From the NCBI GenBank assembly GCA_032358255.1, contig JAULBX010008883.1, forward strand, positions 293,793-357,792: a DNA stretch of 64,000 bases, written 5' to 3'. Position numbers and translations under genes: made by a program. Source of the stretch: Heterotrichella gracilis. Taxonomy: Eukaryota > Sar > Xanthophyceae > Tribonematales > Xanthonemataceae. Below are positions 1-12,000 of this stretch, one piece after another (position 1 is the first letter of the stretch; each line of letters begins with the position of its first letter). The notes beneath the pieces are model-generated. The model saw nothing but the letters and a program-made list of their open reading frames with translations. It ran no database searches and was not told the DNA's origin.

Positions 1-1397
1 GCCAGTTGCCCGCATTTGTGCACTGGTTGTGTGCCTCGCTAAGTAGACCTGGCAGTTCAATGCTCAAAAGTGCTTTGCCACTGGCATCTTTTACCGTCAT
101 ATTAGAACCTGCATCATATTGGAATGTCTAACAATGCCATGGCACAACGCTTTGGATTGTGTACATGTGGCATCTTGATGTGCAATGTCAATTGTGATAC
201 GGTACTTCCATGCAATTATCGAGTTACACTGCAAGCAAAATTGGTTGCACCAGCATATTGTGCAATTTTGGTCGATGTCTTCAACATCGGCCGATTACTT
301 AACCGGCCTAGAGGCTTTGTTGCATGCCCTTGTGACCAAATATTTTCAGGATGCATCACATTACCTAGAATCTGATGTGTCTCGTGTTGCTTGTTTTTGT
401 TGCAAATCGCCCGCCGGACCATGTCATGCTATGTGACCTTCAGATGCATCATGATGACTTGCAGTGCCAGTTCAGGTTTCAAGCGCGCAAGGTTGAACAC
501 CTTCTTAACCCTTGCACTTCGTTTGTAATAAAGGCAGGACAGCACATTAAGGACCATCCAGTAATGTAGAAAGCTTGACCAAGTACGTTGCAAAGATTGC
601 CAAGTTAGGATATCAGCAGCAGTGAAAACGGGGTGGACATTTCATGCATGGGCGACCACTGATCTTGCGCTGTTTATAGGTTAAAACCTTTCAAGCTGAT
701 GCGTAAGCCACTAATATATCTAAACTACACAAGAAGAACACCTTTCGAGCCATCAGGGTTGTTTCCAGCACAGGCGCAAAAGTACACGCACACACACACA
801 CAGCCATATGCATGCATACCGTGTCGTACGGAAGGCTAACGGAGGGCTGTCGGAGTCGCTGCTTCTGCAAATTTTCGGATTGTATGCTGAGTGTAGGTAG
901 GGAACGAACAAAGAACCTGCCGTATGACATCAGCCATCTCTGCCGCGGCATCTCGGGGTCTTTTGCCACGGCATGTACATTTTTCGGAATGTATGTCAGC
1001 CTATCGGCTACGTTTTGTTGCGTTGGTTTTTGAGGGCGAACTCGGATTATGAGGACAAAATAGTATCCAAAACACCTCACCTGCAACCAGGTCTTACCGT
1101 TGTGTTGATATCGGTTCGCCCAGCTATGACATTTATTTCAGTGCAATGCACAAAGCACTTCAGACGAGAGAACTCGTGCTGCGACATACACAATGCACTG
1201 TAGCAACAAGGTATTCTGTGCGGCTGTTGAAGTGAATGTATATGTGTATGTGGTGTGGTGTGTATCTGTGGGTGGTATGGATGCTTGCTGCTGCCTTTGT
1301 GGGCACATGTTAGCAGACACCAAGTTGGGCAACAGAGATGGCTACTGGTCTGCTACTGAGCTTGCATTGTTTTTGCAGTGATTTGAATTAATTCAGG
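1..1397. other. No confident gene
   Basis: Only short overlapping ORFs without recognisable domains are seen. A CA dinucleotide run lies near 783-803. Upstream exons of the PF6-like gene could lie here, but I could not anchor one. Confidence 0.4.
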
Positions 1398-4300
1398 CCA
1401 CGAGGACTCATGGATGCTCCAGCTAGCCCAGCCCTGTACACACATTGGCTTGCCTCAAGACCACAGGTGAGCGGGCTCAGTGGTACAGTACTATGGTATG
1501 GTGCCCTGGTGCGAGCCAGTGCTCCCCTAACTCCGGGCCTCTGTGCGTTCCCTTTCCGTTTTCCCCTTCATTCTATGTGGTTCCTCTGTCATGCTGAGCC
1601 TGAATATATGGCATTTAACAATAACTTTGTCTCTGTGCTTTTCCCCTCAAGTTAGTTAGTTAATTACATGCATTCCAGCAATACAGCCATATTAGCAGTC
1701 AGTCTTGCACATGCGGCGCCACGCAGCTCTTTCTTGCACTGATTGAACCGCTCAATTAAAGATTCCACCCGAGGTCCTTGAGGTCCTTGAGGTCCTTTTT
1801 TTTCCTTCATGTAGTTGTTGAAAATGAAATATCGTGTACAGGAGCAGCAATCGGTTGCCTTACTGATGCATGGTATGCTGGAGCAAGTTTCCTACAGCTG
1901 CTACAAGGCAGATGCGCAAGGAGAATTGGATGCAGAAGTTGTTGCCAGGTTCGTCAGCGATGTTTTCACCAACGCCGCTTGCGCAAAATCAGTTGATCAA
2001 ATGCCATGCCTTCCTAGTCAGCACAGCTTGCCATCGGGCTTTTCGGCCTCCCTGCGTTGTTCTGCTGCTGCTGCTGCGGACAGGCTGTGGGGGCTGTCAC
2101 AATTGAAGCAAGAGATTGACCGGTGAGGGGGTAATGCGCAACTGCATGGCATGGCAGCATGCAGTCAATCCAAGGTGACTTTACCTTTGTGTTCCGTATG
2201 GTATCATATCATGTCCTTACCCGTGCACAGCCCAGGGCAGAGCTGCTCTTTGGTCCCTACAGCACCACTCATGTGCACGTTGCCATGCCGCGTGTCACTG
2301 ACTGACAATCATCAAGCCCACATTGATTGGAGTCTGAATTATTATGGTGCAGTTTGCTTCAAGGTGGCACAGCATGCGGGTGTGAGCCAACTCCCAAGAT
2401 TGCCAAGCAGGCCTGCGAGCGCCTGAAGGCATGTAGTCATTGGCCAGGTGAACTTGCCGGGAGTCATTCCCAGGGTTTGGAGTGGCTCACACCTGAGGCA
2501 CTGAAGAGCATACTATGTCAGGTTTGTGTGCTGCTACATTGCGTCAAAATAGAATGTTTCCTGGGGTGCAAATCGGGTGCATTTGACCTTTCTGCATTGG
2601 TCAAACAAGGCTATGGGCACAGTGCTGCATCGGGCAATTGTCACCACCTGCTGGGCACATTAACTCAGGGTTTCTTACCCACGCATGCTCCAGGAGGTGG
2701 CGAGCATCTGCATTATACACTGTTTGCTGACTTCTGATCAACACGTGGATGGTTGGTGTGTGCAGGCAACGCTACAGTACCCCATCATGGCCACGCAACA
2801 TCTACAGGCAGCAGGAGCTGTAGAGGTGACCTTAAACAGCATTGCTGACAGCACTTGCCAGCACACGCCGCCAACGTCTGGATGCCATGACCAATCATGG
2901 ATTGCCTCCAGCGGTGCCACATGCCATTTCAACAGCAGCAGCAACAGCCCCTTGACAATGTGCCTGGCACCTGGAACGACGTTCCACCTGCATGCCGCAA
3001 CTCAACCCAATGTCAGCATTGCTACTCAGAGTGGGCACGTCATCTGCATAGCTCCTAGTGAAATCATGACGGGATCACAGGGCCACTTGAAAGTTGATGG
3101 GGCCATTGCCTGCCCTGGAGATGATCTGCAGGTGCACATCGGTTGTCCCAATGGCGCATTGTACCAGCTGGCTCAGGGACACATAGCTTTTGGCACCAGG
3201 ACAAATTACAGTACTGAGAAAGCAGCCAGCAACACTGGGAATGGTCAGCACAGCAACAGTACATTGGACACCTGGCAAACTGTGATGCATGATGGTAGCC
3301 TGCTGGCACGTTCCAGGTGGGGTGAAGCGCATTGCCTGTTGTCTGGTGCCTGCAAGTATGCCACATAAACAGCTCATTGTAGCAAAACGACTGCCTAAAC
3401 AATATCACTTCAACAATGTACATCATGATGCACTTTATTGCTATTAACTTAAAGAACGTCGAAGGTCACTTGACGTGCAGCAGCTCAACCATGTGTGCAG
3501 GCAGGGCGATGTGCTGCTGCTTCCGGACGGCAGCATGAGCCAGCCGCTGGAGGCTGATTGGTGCCAGCACAGCTGTCCTTCTGGAAGAGACCAAGGGGTG
3601 CCACGGTTGAGGACCAGCATGACAGGCAAGTGACCCAGCCCATGGATTGGTTCAAACCTTAAAAGCCCGAACTCCAATTCCTGTAGGTGTCTTCTCCTCC
3701 TGTCTGCTGTTGGTACATTGATCAACGCTGTACTAGGCTTTTGGTAATGACTATGGCCATGCTTTCCAGTGAGCATGGCATTGCAGCCTGTTGCTGCACT
3801 CCCATACCACATTGATCTCCAGCGCAGGGGTGCGTGTGATTGAGCTAGTGCCATCATGCCTGGCTAGCGCTGCTGAGTGCGAGGCGCTGTATGCTGTGCA
3901 TGAGGTGATAAATGAGGTGGCAAGGGGGCCCACATCCCGCATGGCGGGTGCAACTTTGGAGGCGATTATTGACAAAGTACGTCTGGGAGATATCCAGGGC
4001 ACGTTTTAAGTACCGGTAGTACTAATTAAAATTTAACAATACAAAACATTTCTGAACTCACTATGGAACCGTAAAGCTTCATTATGTCTCCAAACTTAAG
4101 GGTTTAGGGTGTACGGATTACATTTATCTTTCGTTAAAAACATGCATGCATTTCAAGGCTGACCGCCTCCATCAACTCATATCTTTGCTCATGCCCTCTG
4201 CAGGCTGTGGCTAGTGCCGGTGGCCTACCCGCAGCGCCAAGCCTCCCATCCCCCCTTGACCTCCTTCCCCTACGCACCATCCGCCAGGCGCAGCGTGGCT

Positions 4301-7300
4301 CAGGAGACGTCATCATCCTGCGGCAGGACGGCACCTGTCTCACCACCCGTGCTGATGGCAGCCATTGCGTGCACCACGCGCAACCTGATTGCGCCATGGA
4401 TGTGAGTCCCGAGGGAGCATGGAGGGTGGAGGTGGCTGGGTATGCTGCTGTGGCTGGCAGCAGTGGGAGCATGAGTATGGAGGTGGCTCCAGGTGAGTGT
4501 CAAAGGCAATGCTGCTGCATGGATGCCTCTCTGAATGGTCCAAAGTTGTGCATGTTTAGTGCACCCATGATAGATGAAAGCACGGCTTGCGCATACAACA
4601 TCCCATCTACTAGCAACCCATGCACGGGCACTGATTTTTGATGAAATTAGCAACATTATTATTCCGCAGGGCTGTATTTGGAGGCAGACCATGACACCAG
4701 CTCCTGCCAAGTGCGCCTGCCATGTGGCGCCTGCCTGCTTCTCTGTGGCCGCCATATGGCGCTGGTATCTGCAGGGGTGCATGTCAGCATGGCGGCCCTC
4801 CGTAGCGATTTGCACCAGGTGGCAGCCCAGCAGGCATTTGATTCAGCATCCCCGCCACCAGCTTTTGCAGCCAATGCAGCAACATTGCAAGATGGTAGTG
4901 CAGGATGCATAAAGGATGTAAGTGGCTTGGCAGTGGAGCAGGAGGCCCAGGGCAGTGAGGAAGGCGCAGCAACATGCAGCAGCTCTATGCCATGTGACCC
5001 TATCCAACAGGCCAGTAGGTGAGGGCCAGACAGCAGGCATTCAGGTCAGCAGCGTGACTAATGGTGGAGCTTGTGTGCCTGATGAAGAACCATCACATGC
5101 GGACGAGCAACAGGGAATGTCAGGCTGTCAGGGTACTTCATCTGCATGCAGCAAAGATAAGAAAGCTACACCTGCAGCGGCAGCACATGCAGGCGTCTCA
5201 TGCAATCATGGCTGCAGGGCAGTAGATGCCTCCCTACAGGTTGTGCAGCAACTAGGCCTTGCCTTCCGCGCCTGCTTGATTGTGGATATGGCCACTGGGT
5301 GCACTGCGCATGTGGCGCCTCCCAGGCAAGCAGCCGCTGGCAGCTTCAGCCTGTGCAGGACAGCCCCACAGCAACCACCAGCAGTGGCAGATTACGAGGG
5401 AAACATTGCCGCCCGGGAGGTGCGCGAGGTCAAGCAAATTGAGGAGGCCAGTGCAGAGGTTGGAAGCTCCCGGGGTCATGTGATGGAGGCGGCAGCAGCT
5501 GATGGACCAGTAGCTGGGGCAGATGGTGGCACAACTGCATCATCAGCTCAGGATGCGGCCATGAAATCTTCCCCTTCAGCGCTGGAGGTTGATGCCGCAC
5601 AGAGGAGCGTGGAGACTGATATGGTCACAGATCAGGTGACTGATCATGGTGTCCCAAATTGGTGCCTGCAGTGGCACACAGAGGACGACCCGCTGTTTGA
5701 CACACAGCCTCCACTGGACGAGGATGGCCCCCAAGGCACCGATTCTCTTATGGAGCGAGCCTATTGCCTGGCCCTGCCCCCCACCCGGACATTCCTTGTG
5801 TAACCCGGCTGGTGGGGGTGGGAGGTGCTGCACCCCGCCACGCTGCAGCGCTGCATCCAGCAAGCAGGGGAGGGGCACACAAGCAGGCAGGTGGAGTGCG
5901 CAGAGACAGCTGCAGGGCCAGGGTCGATGCCTCACATGCTGGTGGTGCACGAGCAGCGGGAGCCTGTGGGGAGGAGCATCTGGGAGTACAGGGCGGTGGC
6001 AGTGGGGACAGGTGGCGAGGTGTCGCATGTGGGTGCTGGGGCGGAGGTCATGGCGACGGGCCGCACCGCACTTCCACCTGGTGCGTGTGGAGGTGGGGTG
6101 GGTGGGACGCCTGGTGCTGCTGCTGAAGTGCAGCGGCTGGAGCGCATGTTTGGGAGAGAATTGAAGGGGGACCATGCTGGAGTCAAGCCAGACTGGGTGC
6201 GATGCAAATGGCATGTTGGTGAAAAAAATTAGAATCTTGATCAAATGCTTGCTTTGCTGACACTGTGCGTTATTGTACACCAGCGTATGCCAGTGGGTGT
6301 CAGCATATTCCCTGCTGCAAGGTGATTTTGAGCTGCAAGGTTGTGGTTGTGTGCACATGCCCTGCAGAGCCTGCAATCAACATGCACAGGCACTCAGACA
6401 GGGTGCGTGGTTGCAGGATGCACTGGACAGTGCCTGCCCTGACATGCACCAACTGCTGGGCGACTTCCCACCAGATGAACCACCCAGCCCTGGCATCACC
6501 AATGGCGGTGTGTACCCGCCGGGTGCAGGTCCGAGCTACGGGCGCACTGCTCTCAGACTGGCCGCCTGCGCTTCTCCCGGCAGGCAGCGTGGGGTGCACA
6601 GGCCCCCGCACAGTGTGTTTGAAACAATGGGAGGGGAGGAGGAGGAAGGAGGCCTGTTGGCGGCATGGGGCGCATGGGGCGCAGACCCTGTGGGGTGTGA
6701 AGGGGAGGGTGCACAGCCTGCTGGGCCAGCGGGAGGGCAGGGTGCTGGCACACAGATTGTGAAGCAGCCTGTAAAAGCCTCAGCCACTTTGTTTGATGGG
6801 GTGCGGCAGCTTGTAGTGAAATGCAAAAAAGGGTTGGCTGTTTTTATAACCCTGCATGACATTTGGACCAGATGGAGTGGTAAACGGTGTCCATCAGCAC
6901 ACTGTCAGTGATTGACACATAGCCGTGATCCGCACACCTCAATTGTTCCCATCATGCCTGTGCTCACGCAGGTGGAGCACCTGTGCCGCGACGCCGACTC
7001 AGCTCCTACATCTGCGCGCCCAGCGAAACCCAAATCACGCACGTCATGCCGCCGCGGGACGCCATCCAGAGGCACAGCCACCCCCCCACCACCCTGGCCA
7101 CCTCCAAGCAGCCCAGCACCCACCACCGACACCCCCAAGCGCCCGCTGCGCGCCACCAGACTGTCGTCAGACATGCTACTCAGACTGCGGCCACATCCGA
7201 GCAGCATTGATCAGTCACGCTGGGCGGTGGACCCGCCGCATGTGCACTTTGGCACGGTGGCCGTGGGCAGCATGAGCATGCGCCAAGTGGCGGTGGCCAA

Positions 7301-7953
7301 CCTGGGCAGGGTGCCTGGGCGGTTCCAGGTGCAGGGCAAGGTGGCGGGCCGCTGAGGGTGGAGTACAAGGCAGGACCGCTGGCGGGGGGGCTTCAGGTGG
7401 GTAGCTCAGGCAGGGTCACTGTGTGCCACGCTGACCATTACCGCATGCAGCGCTGCTGGCGCTGTCTGCACTCGTGCGCGCACTCAGGGATACATTAAAT
7501 GCGGTGGTTTTTATGCAAATTTTGGCGACATGCTGACGGTGATCAATATGATGGAGCGGCTTGGATGCTTTGCGTTCCGCAGCAGCTGCACTCGATCGCA
7601 CTGCACCTGGGCCTCAGGCGGCCTGCTTTGCGTTGGCAATATTGATACATTAATTGAATACATTAATGTGGATACGGTAATATGCAGGGATGTTGCATGC
7701 AAGAACATGCGCTAGTTGCATAATCATCTGAAGCTCCTGTACCAGCGTCCTGTCATACAGTGCATACCATGGCTATGTGTATGACTCATGTGTGAAGTAA
7801 CACCTTGCACCTCCCTGTCGCCAGGTCCCGCTACGCCTGGTCCTGAGCCCCACCACCCCTGGCAGCTGGGTGGAGGAGGTGCGGGTGCGCACCAAGGTGG
7901 GGGTGCTGGTCCTGTCACTGTCAGCGCTGGTCATTGAGGAGAAGCAGCACTAG
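1398..7953 (+). CDS. SPAG17/PF6-like central-pair flagellar protein (5' end undetermined, frame disrupted)
   Basis: This looks like SPAG17/PF6, a large protein of the C1a projection of the axonemal central pair. Evidence is repeated G-box-like strings such as GDVLLLPDGS (about 3500) and GDVIILRQDGTCLTTR (about 4295), followed by a C-terminal MSP/PapD-like domain. That domain begins VDPPHVHFGTVAVGS (7214) and ends in the exon 7825-7953. Exon joins with matching phase include 3480-3625 to 3830, 3978 to 4205, 4492 to 4672 and 4917 to 5045. The donor at 3626 is GC rather than GT. The first supported exon starts near 1398; the true start is not identified and could lie outside the window. An in-frame TAA lies at 5801, unless a 51-base intron (5798-5848) removes it. 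A frameshift lies near 7345 inside the MSP domain. Assignment rests on motif recognition, not a search; another G-box or MSP-domain axonemal protein is the alternative. Confidence 0.5.
1653..1740. repeat. Dispersed repeat, copy 1
   Basis: This stretch of about 85 bases matches 44735-44822 in the same orientation with only a few mismatches. Both copies contain the string ccagcaatacagcca. No coding capacity or terminal repeats are apparent, so it may be a fragment of a dispersed element. Confidence 0.8.
1771..1797. repeat. Three tandem 9-bp units
   Basis: Three consecutive copies of gaggtcctt are followed by a T run. They sit just upstream of the splice acceptor of the PF6-like exon starting about 1816. 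Confidence 0.9.
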
Positions 7954-9024
7954 TGATGGATATGCCAGAGTAACTGCCAGAGGTGGCAATTGGAATCTGC
8001 GTGACACTGCCAATTAGGCTTTGTGCTGCGTAGTATACAATGTCCACTAAATTACTGAGTAATTTATAAGTTTTCAACGCTTTATGCAAAATTGATTTTA
8101 TTTTTGCTTGTCGAGTCACAGTGGTGCGTGCTGCAGCAAATGAAATTTTCTGTGGCCCACGGGGTGTTATAATAATTTCCTGCTGAGTCAGGCTTTCAGC
8201 TTGTATTGCTGAACAGTCCAAGCGCCGGGCATCATTTTAGTTCATGGTCTTTAGATCATTACAAGCTAACCTGGCAGAGGTGCAACCTCTGAGGTGCAAC
8301 CATGCGTCGGCTGGCTAAGCTTTGAACAATTATTCCTATCCTATAGGAATGAATGCAGAATGCCCTACTGCTTACCCTTGCCAGCTGGCAGCGAATCAGT
8401 GCTAAACGGAAGGTAAATTGATCTAAAATACACCACACGGTGTTCCAGTAGTACAAAAATATGAACACATAACGTAAGTCACGATGTGGAAAACAGGTGC
8501 ACCCGACTGGTCATGAGCACACTGAACGGCAAACATGGCGAGACACCCTTTTCAGGGCGTTCCATGACTGGATCAAGCACAAAATGCGAGTCCAGTTGCA
8601 GCTGCATCTATACTTTGGCGGTAGCTCAGTGAAAACCTACAACTGTGCTGGTACTATACAGAAAACAACGGAATGAAGGCCTGCCGATGCGCTGCAGTGA
8701 CACACACTGCAGCTGCATGTGGCGATGAGCATGACACCCTGTGCAGCTCATCCAAGCCCCATGGCAAGCTGCCAGGCGAGGTGCAGCGGGAGGGCTTGGC
8801 ACCAGAATGCCAAATGAATGGTAAAGAAACGGGGTAGTACATATAACGATGCGCTGGCCCTTCCTAAGCCCAGCCCTGCATGCGAGCCCTGCGTGCGAGC
8901 AGGTGCTGATCATGATGATCGCAGCTGAACCAACAGCAAGGGCAATACGATACGATATGAGGACCTATCACCAGGTCCTATTAGTATCTTATTCCCATGC
9001 CAACCCTGGGACCCAGTGCAGCGC
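7954..9024. other. Convergent intergenic region
   Basis: The 3' flanks of the PF6-like gene (+) and the ribonucleotide reductase gene (-) face each other here. I see no convincing ORF, RNA gene or repeat. Confidence 0.5.
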
Positions 9025-12000
9025 TTATGAGCCGCACATGAGGCAGGAGTCCTTGTTCTCCAGGCTGCACACCATGGCTGCCAGCTGGCGCTCGCGGTCC
9101 ATCTCCTCATCCACAGAGGTCACCTTCTTCACCACCACAAGGTTCTCCTGCAGGGCCAGGCACCACATGTCAGAGGGTTGCTCCACCACCGCAAACAGCA
9201 CACACCACTACACAGGCATTGGTCTCCAACATCCCAACTAGTGCAAACAGCATGGCAAAGGATGCACAATTACTGAGGTGCAGCAGCATTTCTATGACTA
9301 GAGTTGCCTGCACTGTGCAACCGCTGCATGTAAATTTGTAGCTGATTTGCTATTACGGTATATACATATATTCTAACCATTGCACACCAAAGCAACTGAA
9401 TATTGGAAGAAGCAAAATACCATTGCAATTATCATAATTTGCAACATCATCATCATGACATGAAACATCATCATGCTTTGTAGCATAATATGCAGTCCCC
9501 ACCTTCTCTGCCTCCTCCTCCTCCTTGAGCACCCGCGTGGCCTCCTTCTTGGCGGCGTTGGAGGCCTGCGTCTTGGCCAGCGCCTGCGTGTCCACAGTGA
9601 ACTTGATGGCGTCCGCAGCGGCGCGCGTACGCAGATAGTACATGCCCGTCTTGAGACCCTTCTTCCAGGCGTAGAAGTGCAGGCTGGTGAGCTTGCCAAA
9701 GTTGGGGTCGCTCATGTGCACGTTGAAGCTCTGTGACTGGTCGATGAAGGCGCCGCGGTCAGCCGCCATGTCCACCAGCACGCGCTGCTTGATCTCCCAC
9801 ACCGTCTTGTACAGCGCCTTGAGGTCGTCGGGCATGTCGATCTCCTGCACGAGGCGGGAGGGGCACAGGTCAAGGAGGGGATTGGGATGAATGACATTAA
9901 TCACATGCAGGCGTAGAATGTGGACTCCACACAGCGTTGGTGTACACATGCAGTCCACATGACCACCTTTGCCGCCTCACAGGCATCTCATAAGAAGACA
10001 GCGCCGCATGCACAGCACCCACAGCCACAGCACGATACCCTGCGCACCCAACCCCAAACCCTAACCATCACCACCACCCCAATCCGCACCTGCACGCTGC
10101 CGTTGTATGCCACCAGCTCGTTCTTGAGCTCGGGGTTCCACTTGCCCATCTTGGTGAGGTCATGCAGCAGGTGCTGGTTGACCACGGTGAACTCCCCAGA
10201 CAGCACGCGGCGCACGTAGATGTTGGAGGTGTAGGGCTCAAAGCACTCGTTGTTGCCCAGGATCTGGCTGGTGGAGGCGGTGGGCATGGGCGCCAGCAGC
10301 AGCGAGTTCCGCACGCCGTGGCTGGCGATGCTGCGCCGCAGCTCGTCCCAGTCGTACCTGCAGGGAGGGGTCAGGGTTTAGAGGGAGGAAATTAGGGTTT
10401 TGACGATTAAGGGAGGTGAGTGCATGTGGTTGAAAGGGTGCACTACCGGGTAAATCACCCTGGTTCTGTGTGGCCCCTTCTGGCAGGTCCCCATGCAGCA
10501 TTGTAGCGGGTCACACCTTGCATGTATTATGACAGCACTTGCATGGCTGAAACCCTTTCACCATGCTGCCCTACCTCTCTGATGGCGCCTTGACATCCCA
10601 CATGTCGTGCTGCAGCACACCCTTGGACACCGGGCTGCCCTCGTATGTCTCGTAGGGGCCGTGCTCCTTGGCCAGCTGGTTGGATGAGAGCAGCGCATTG
10701 TAGTACACGCACTCAAAGATCTCCTTGTTCAGCTGGGCGGCCGCGGGCGAGTCAAAGGGCAGGCCCAGCAGGATGAAGGCGTCAGCCAGGCCCTGCAGCA
10801 AGGGAGGGGTACAATTGAGGGAATGAGAGGGGAGATGGACAGATGTACATGCTCTGCATTTGCAAGCTGTGCCTGTGCCTGTGGCGCATCTGGATGTGCG
10901 ATATATGTGCTGCTTTGCCTTTAGCACAAGTGTTGTGATCTCAAAGAAATGCATTGTCCCATGTCAAAGGCATGGCGTGCGAGCAAATCTGTGTGCGCCT
11001 GGCGTTGCGGTGCTCACCTGGACGCCGATGCCGATTGGCCTGTGCCTCATGTTTGACCTGCGCGCCGTCTCCACTGGGTAGAAGTTGATGTCGATGATCT
11101 TGTTCAGGTTGCGGGTCACCACCTGGGTGATCTCGGCAAGCTTCTCAAAGTCAAAGTACCTGCGCAAGGGAGGGAACACGCATGAGGACAGCAAAGGAAC
11201 ACAGCAGCAGGACAACGCCCTTGAAATCAGTATTATATTACAGCTGTCCAGCACAAATTCCAGATCAGCCCTTGAGACATGGCACAGACCACTGGCTGCA
11301 GCTGACCACTGGCAGGCTGATTTGCTGCACAGGCATGCCATCATGAGCATGGTGAGCGCCGCCCAGTCAACCCTAAAGCCGGGTATAGGGTCTAGGATTT
11401 GTGCACCCACTGACCTGTTCTGGTGGTCCAGGCTGCCGATGAGCTTGGCTGAGCGGCCGGGCGTGGGGCGGATCTCCTTGACAAAGCGCGGCAGCGCGAT
11501 GGAGGCCAGGTTGCACACGGCTGTCTCATCGGGGGAGGTGAACTCCACGATCTCTGTGCACAGGTTGGAGCACTTGATGGTGCCCAGGTTCTGCTGGTTG
11601 GACTTCCTGTGGGCGGGCGGGCAAAGGCGGGAATGTGAGTACTGGGTATGGTGTCACATGGGTGGGTGGCCACCACCGCCCATTGTGAATGCACACCGTA
11701 GCTGCAGCTGTCGCATCTCACACACACTGGCTGAACACATCCTGATCCAACATGCGCAAATGCCTGCTGCCAGGGTCGCATACCATTGCATGTATAAGAG
11801 CACCCATGATGCACACAAGTACCGCCCAAACCCCCTGCCGCACCTGTTGCATGTGTCCTTGAACAGCATGTAGGGGTTGCCCGTCTCCACCTGGCTCTCC
11901 ATGATGGCAAACCACACCTGCTGCGCCTTCACCACCTTGCGTGCGCGGCCCTCGCGCTCGTACCTGCACACCAGGCAACAGGGGTCAGCACACAACCTGG

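Noticed and set aside
4985-5045. Apparent frameshift between open frames in the PF6-like gene
   Set aside because: A gtaagt donor at 4918 and a tcag acceptor before 5045 join the two frames in phase 0, so this is an ordinary intron.
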